A DNA stretch of 7,779 nt, from contig JAAFHG010000159.1 of NCBI GenBank assembly GCA_013297585.1, positions 1-7,779 of the forward strand. Reading direction: 5' to 3'. The stretch is from Chitinophagales bacterium. GTDB lineage: Bacteria > Bacteroidota > Bacteroidia > Chitinophagales > Chitinophagaceae. The notes under the pieces are model-generated. The model saw only the letters and a list, made by a program, of their open reading frames with translations. It made no database searches and was not told the origin of the DNA. The position numbers were made by a program, and so were the translations under genes. Positions within the stretch are counted from its first letter, which is position 1, and every line of letters starts with the position of its first letter. Shown here piece after piece: positions 5,890-7,779 of the stretch.

Positions 5890-6411
5890 ATGTTATCAAT
5901 GGATGATTTAACGATAATTGTTGGGGTTTGTTTTGCCGCTATTGTGTGTGGTGTAGCTGCTAGATTAATGTATTTGCAACGCAAAGGCGCAGCCAAAGAT
6001 GAGAAAAATGAAACGGTTGATAATGGTTCTAAAACCTTGCAACTACAAGCTTACGAAAGATTGTTATTACTTACCAATCGTATTGCATTGCCTAACGTTG
6101 TAAGCCGAGTAAATGTGCCAGAAATTGGCGCTAGAGATATGCAAATGCTATTGCTACAAGCTATTAGAGAAGAATTCGATTACAATATCACACAACAGAT
6201 TTATGTAAGCCCTGCCGCTTGGGATGCTGTGAAAAATTTGAAAGAGCAAAATATGCTTGCAGTAAATCAAATTGCAGCCGGCTTACCAGCAAATGCAACG
6301 GGCTTAGATTTAAACAGACGCGTACTCGAGTACGTGATGACAGACCAGCGTGGCAACTTACACGAAATAGTAGCAGAAGCATTAAGCTTTGAAGCTAAGA
6401 AGTTGTTGTAA
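5890..6411 (+). CDS. Single-pass membrane protein conserved in Bacteroidota, function unknown
   Basis: The 173 residues begin with a hydrophobic segment (about 8-29, LTIIVGVCFAAIVCGVAARLMYL) followed by basic residues, so the rest should be cytoplasmic. A polar linker (31-50) leads to a helical domain with QAYERLLLLTNRIALPNVVSR (53-73) and EEFDYNITQQIYVSPAAWDAVKN (94-116). I recall similar AYERL...ER-I / EFDHN-x-TQQIY proteins in other Bacteroidota, often next to methylmalonyl-CoA mutase genes, but no described function. It precedes the mutase by 55 bp on the same strand and may share its transcript. A second ATG at 5899 (MDDLTI) would give 170 residues and a leader length closer to that of the neighbouring promoters. 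The start is therefore uncertain by three codons. Confidence 0.85.
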   Translation: MLSMDDLTIIVGVCFAAIVCGVAARLMYLQRKGAAKDEKNETVDNGSKTLQLQAYERLLLLTNRIALPNVVSRVNVPEIGARDMQMLLLQAIREEFDYNITQQIYVSPAAWDAVKNLKEQNMLAVNQIAAGLPANATGLDLNRRVLEYVMTDQRGNLHEIVAEALSFEAKKLL

Positions 6412-6419
6412 GCCCCCGA

Positions 6420-6431
6420 CCCCTGAAGGGG
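6420..6431 (+). repeat. GC-rich intergenic hairpin CCCCTGAAGGGG
   Basis: CCCC and GGGG pair around the tetraloop TGAA, 9 bp after the stop of the membrane protein, preceded by a second C run (GCCCCCGA). It is strikingly GC-rich for this AT-rich DNA. I recall near-identical intergenic words in many Bacteroidota genomes, where they look like a dispersed repeat. Only one copy is present here. There is no T run, so it is more likely an RNA-processing or stabilising hairpin, or a repeat copy, than a terminator. Confidence 0.5.
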
Positions 6432-6466
6432 AGTATTTTAAAAGCACTCGAAGTAAAACGCTTGCC

Positions 6467-7779
6467 ATGAAAAAAATAGTGACTGATTCAGGTATTGAAA
6501 TACAACCAATTTATACACCAGCAACTAGCAACCTGCAACCTGTAACAGAGCTATCAGGCGAATTTCCATTTACCCGTGGTATTCAACCAGATATGTACCG
6601 TGGTAAGTTATGGACAATGCGCCAATACGCTGGTTTTTCTACTGCTGAAGAAAGTAACAAGCGCTACCATTATTTACTTAGTCAAGGTGTAAGTGGTTTA
6701 AGTGTGGCTTTCGATTTACCTACACAAATTGGTTACGATAGCGACCATTCTTTAGCCGAAGGCGAAGTTGGAAAAGTAGGTGTGGCCATTGATAGTCTAG
6801 AAGATATGCAACGCTTATTTGCTGGCATCAAACTAGAAGATGTAAGCACTTCTATGACCATCAATGCTACAGGCTTTATTTTACTAGCATTTTATGTGGC
6901 TTTAGCAAAACAGCAAGGTGCAGATTTAACTAAAATTACAGGTACCATACAGAACGATATTTTAAAAGAATACGCTGCTAGAGGTACTTACATTTACCCG
7001 CCAAAACCTTCTATGCGCATCATCACCGATATTTTTAAATGGTGTGCAAAAGAACTTCCAAAATGGAATACCATTTCTATTTCTGGTTATCATATTCGTG
7101 AGGCTGGCAGTACTGCTGTGCAAGAAATAGCCTTTACATTAAGCAATGGTAAAGCCTATGTACAAGCTGCACAGGCAAGGGGTTTAGACATTAATGTGTT
7201 TGGCAAAAGACTCTCGTTTTTCTTTAATGCACACAATAATTTGTTTGAAGAAGTAGCTAAGTTTAGAGCTGCAAGACGCATTTGGGCAAAAATGATGCGT
7301 GACCTTGGCGCAACAGATGAAAAAGCCATGATGTTGCGCTTTCATACACAAACAGGTGGTAGTACCTTAACAGCACAGCAACCGCAGAATAATATTACAA
7401 GAGTTACTTTGCAAACATTAGCCGCAGTATTGGGTGGTACGCAAAGCTTACACACTAATGGCTTTGACGAAGCGTTGAGCCTACCCACTGAAGATGCCGC
7501 AAGAATTGCGTTACGGACACAACAAATTGTGGCTTTTGAAAGTGGTGTTGCCGATACTGTAGACCCACTAGCAGGTAGTTATTTTGTAGAAAACTTAACA
7601 GCAGAAGTAGAAGCGAAAGCCTTGGCTTTAATAGCTAAAATTGATGCGATGGGCGGTAGCGTTGCAGCAATTGAGCAAGGTTTTATGCAAGACGAAATTG
7701 CTCGTAGTGCTTACGAATATCAACGTGGGATAGAAAGTGGAGAGAAAATAATTGTAGGGGTAAATGCTTTTCAATCAGC
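6467..7779 (+). CDS. Methylmalonyl-CoA mutase, large (catalytic) subunit, 3' end cut by the window
   Basis: The enzyme interconverts (R)-methylmalonyl-CoA and succinyl-CoA with adenosylcobalamin, linking propionate metabolism to the TCA cycle. 437 codons are visible from ATG 6467, open to the window edge. The TIM-barrel landmarks are clear: FPFTRG (34-38 region), LWTMRQYAGFSTAEESN (48-64), GLSVAFDLPTQIGYDSDH (77-94), TIQNDILKEYAARGTYIYPP (160-179), SISGYHIREAG (204-214) and GGTQSLHTN (323-331). Against the Propionibacterium enzyme, Tyr54 corresponds to Tyr89, Arg172 to Arg207, Asn201 to Asn236 and His209 to His244. Tyr89 and Arg207 distinguish this mutase from isobutyryl-CoA mutase. The short N-terminus and MYRGKLW resemble the archaeal-type alpha chain (about 520-560 residues), which relies on a separate B12-binding subunit. 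Whether a B12 domain follows cannot be seen. ATG 6467 fits the family start; there is no Shine-Dalgarno sequence. Confidence 0.95.
   Translation, partial: MKKIVTDSGIEIQPIYTPATSNLQPVTELSGEFPFTRGIQPDMYRGKLWTMRQYAGFSTAEESNKRYHYLLSQGVSGLSVAFDLPTQIGYDSDHSLAEGEVGKVGVAIDSLEDMQRLFAGIKLEDVSTSMTINATGFILLAFYVALAKQQGADLTKITGTIQNDILKEYAARGTYIYPPKPSMRIITDIFKWCAKELPKWNTISISGYHIREAGSTAVQEIAFTLSNGKAYVQAAQARGLDINVFGKRLSFFFNAHNNLFEEVAKFRAARRIWAKMMRDLGATDEKAMMLRFHTQTGGSTLTAQQPQNNITRVTLQTLAAVLGGTQSLHTNGFDEALSLPTEDAARIALRTQQIVAFESGVADTVDPLAGSYFVENLTAEVEAKALALIAKIDAMGGSVAAIEQGFMQDEIARSAYEYQRGIESGEKIIVGVNAFQS

Noticed and set aside
6321..6334. Perfect 14-base palindrome CGTACTCGAGTACG
   Set aside because: It falls inside a coding region and is explained by the codons for RVLEYV. 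There is no loop, no second copy and no promoter nearby, so chance is the simplest reading.
6188..6382. Minus-strand open frame of 64 codons
   Set aside because: It is antisense to the conserved membrane protein gene and shows no recognisable features.

Overview
The window looks like a chromosomal segment of a Bacteroidota bacterium, most likely of the Chitinophagaceae/Sphingobacteriia type. The DNA is AT-rich, genes start without Shine-Dalgarno sequences, and several promoters match the Bacteroidota -7 consensus TAnnTTTG (TACCTTTG, TATGTTTG, TATTTTTG). The protein types also fit: paired secreted M16 peptidases, a stand-alone methylmalonyl-CoA mutase catalytic chain, and a membrane-anchored protein of a kind seen in this phylum.

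Left edge (1-617): the 3' end of an insertion-sequence transposase (IS982-like, + strand) and its probable right terminus near 183. About 340 bp of AT-rich DNA without an intact gene follow. They include a short, frameshifted stretch that resembles the start of a single-strand DNA-binding protein gene (a tentative pseudogene). Next come a 19-bp perfect inverted repeat (528-571) and a small AT-rich palindrome. This is the mobile or decaying part of the window.

Minus-strand block (618-5297): tRNA dimethylallyltransferase (miaA), a 64-residue protein with two membrane segments, a secreted M16 zinc peptidase with an intact HxxEH site, and a second secreted M16 protein. The second protein has lost the zinc site, keeps the substrate-binding Arg/Tyr pair, and carries a C-terminal LolA-like domain. 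The last three genes appear to form an operon from a TATGTTTG promoter just upstream of the small membrane protein. The two M16 proteins look like the catalytic and non-catalytic halves of one heterodimeric envelope protease.

Centre (5362-5889): an IscA/HesB-type Fe-S assembly protein on the minus strand, with a clear promoter and a textbook intrinsic terminator. It is divergent from the plus-strand genes. Its promoter shows that the true start is the ATG at 5767, not the longer open frame from 5800.

Right side (5890-7779): a single-pass membrane protein conserved in Bacteroidota, an intergenic GC-rich hairpin, then the large subunit of methylmalonyl-CoA mutase (437 codons visible, cut by the window edge). 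Residues that specify methylmalonyl-CoA rather than isobutyryl-CoA are present.

Most of this is ordinary core genome. I see no clear undescribed system. The points most worth a second look are the division of labour and domain fusion in the M16 pair, the small membrane protein leading that operon, and the hairpin and ssb-like remnant beside the IS end.
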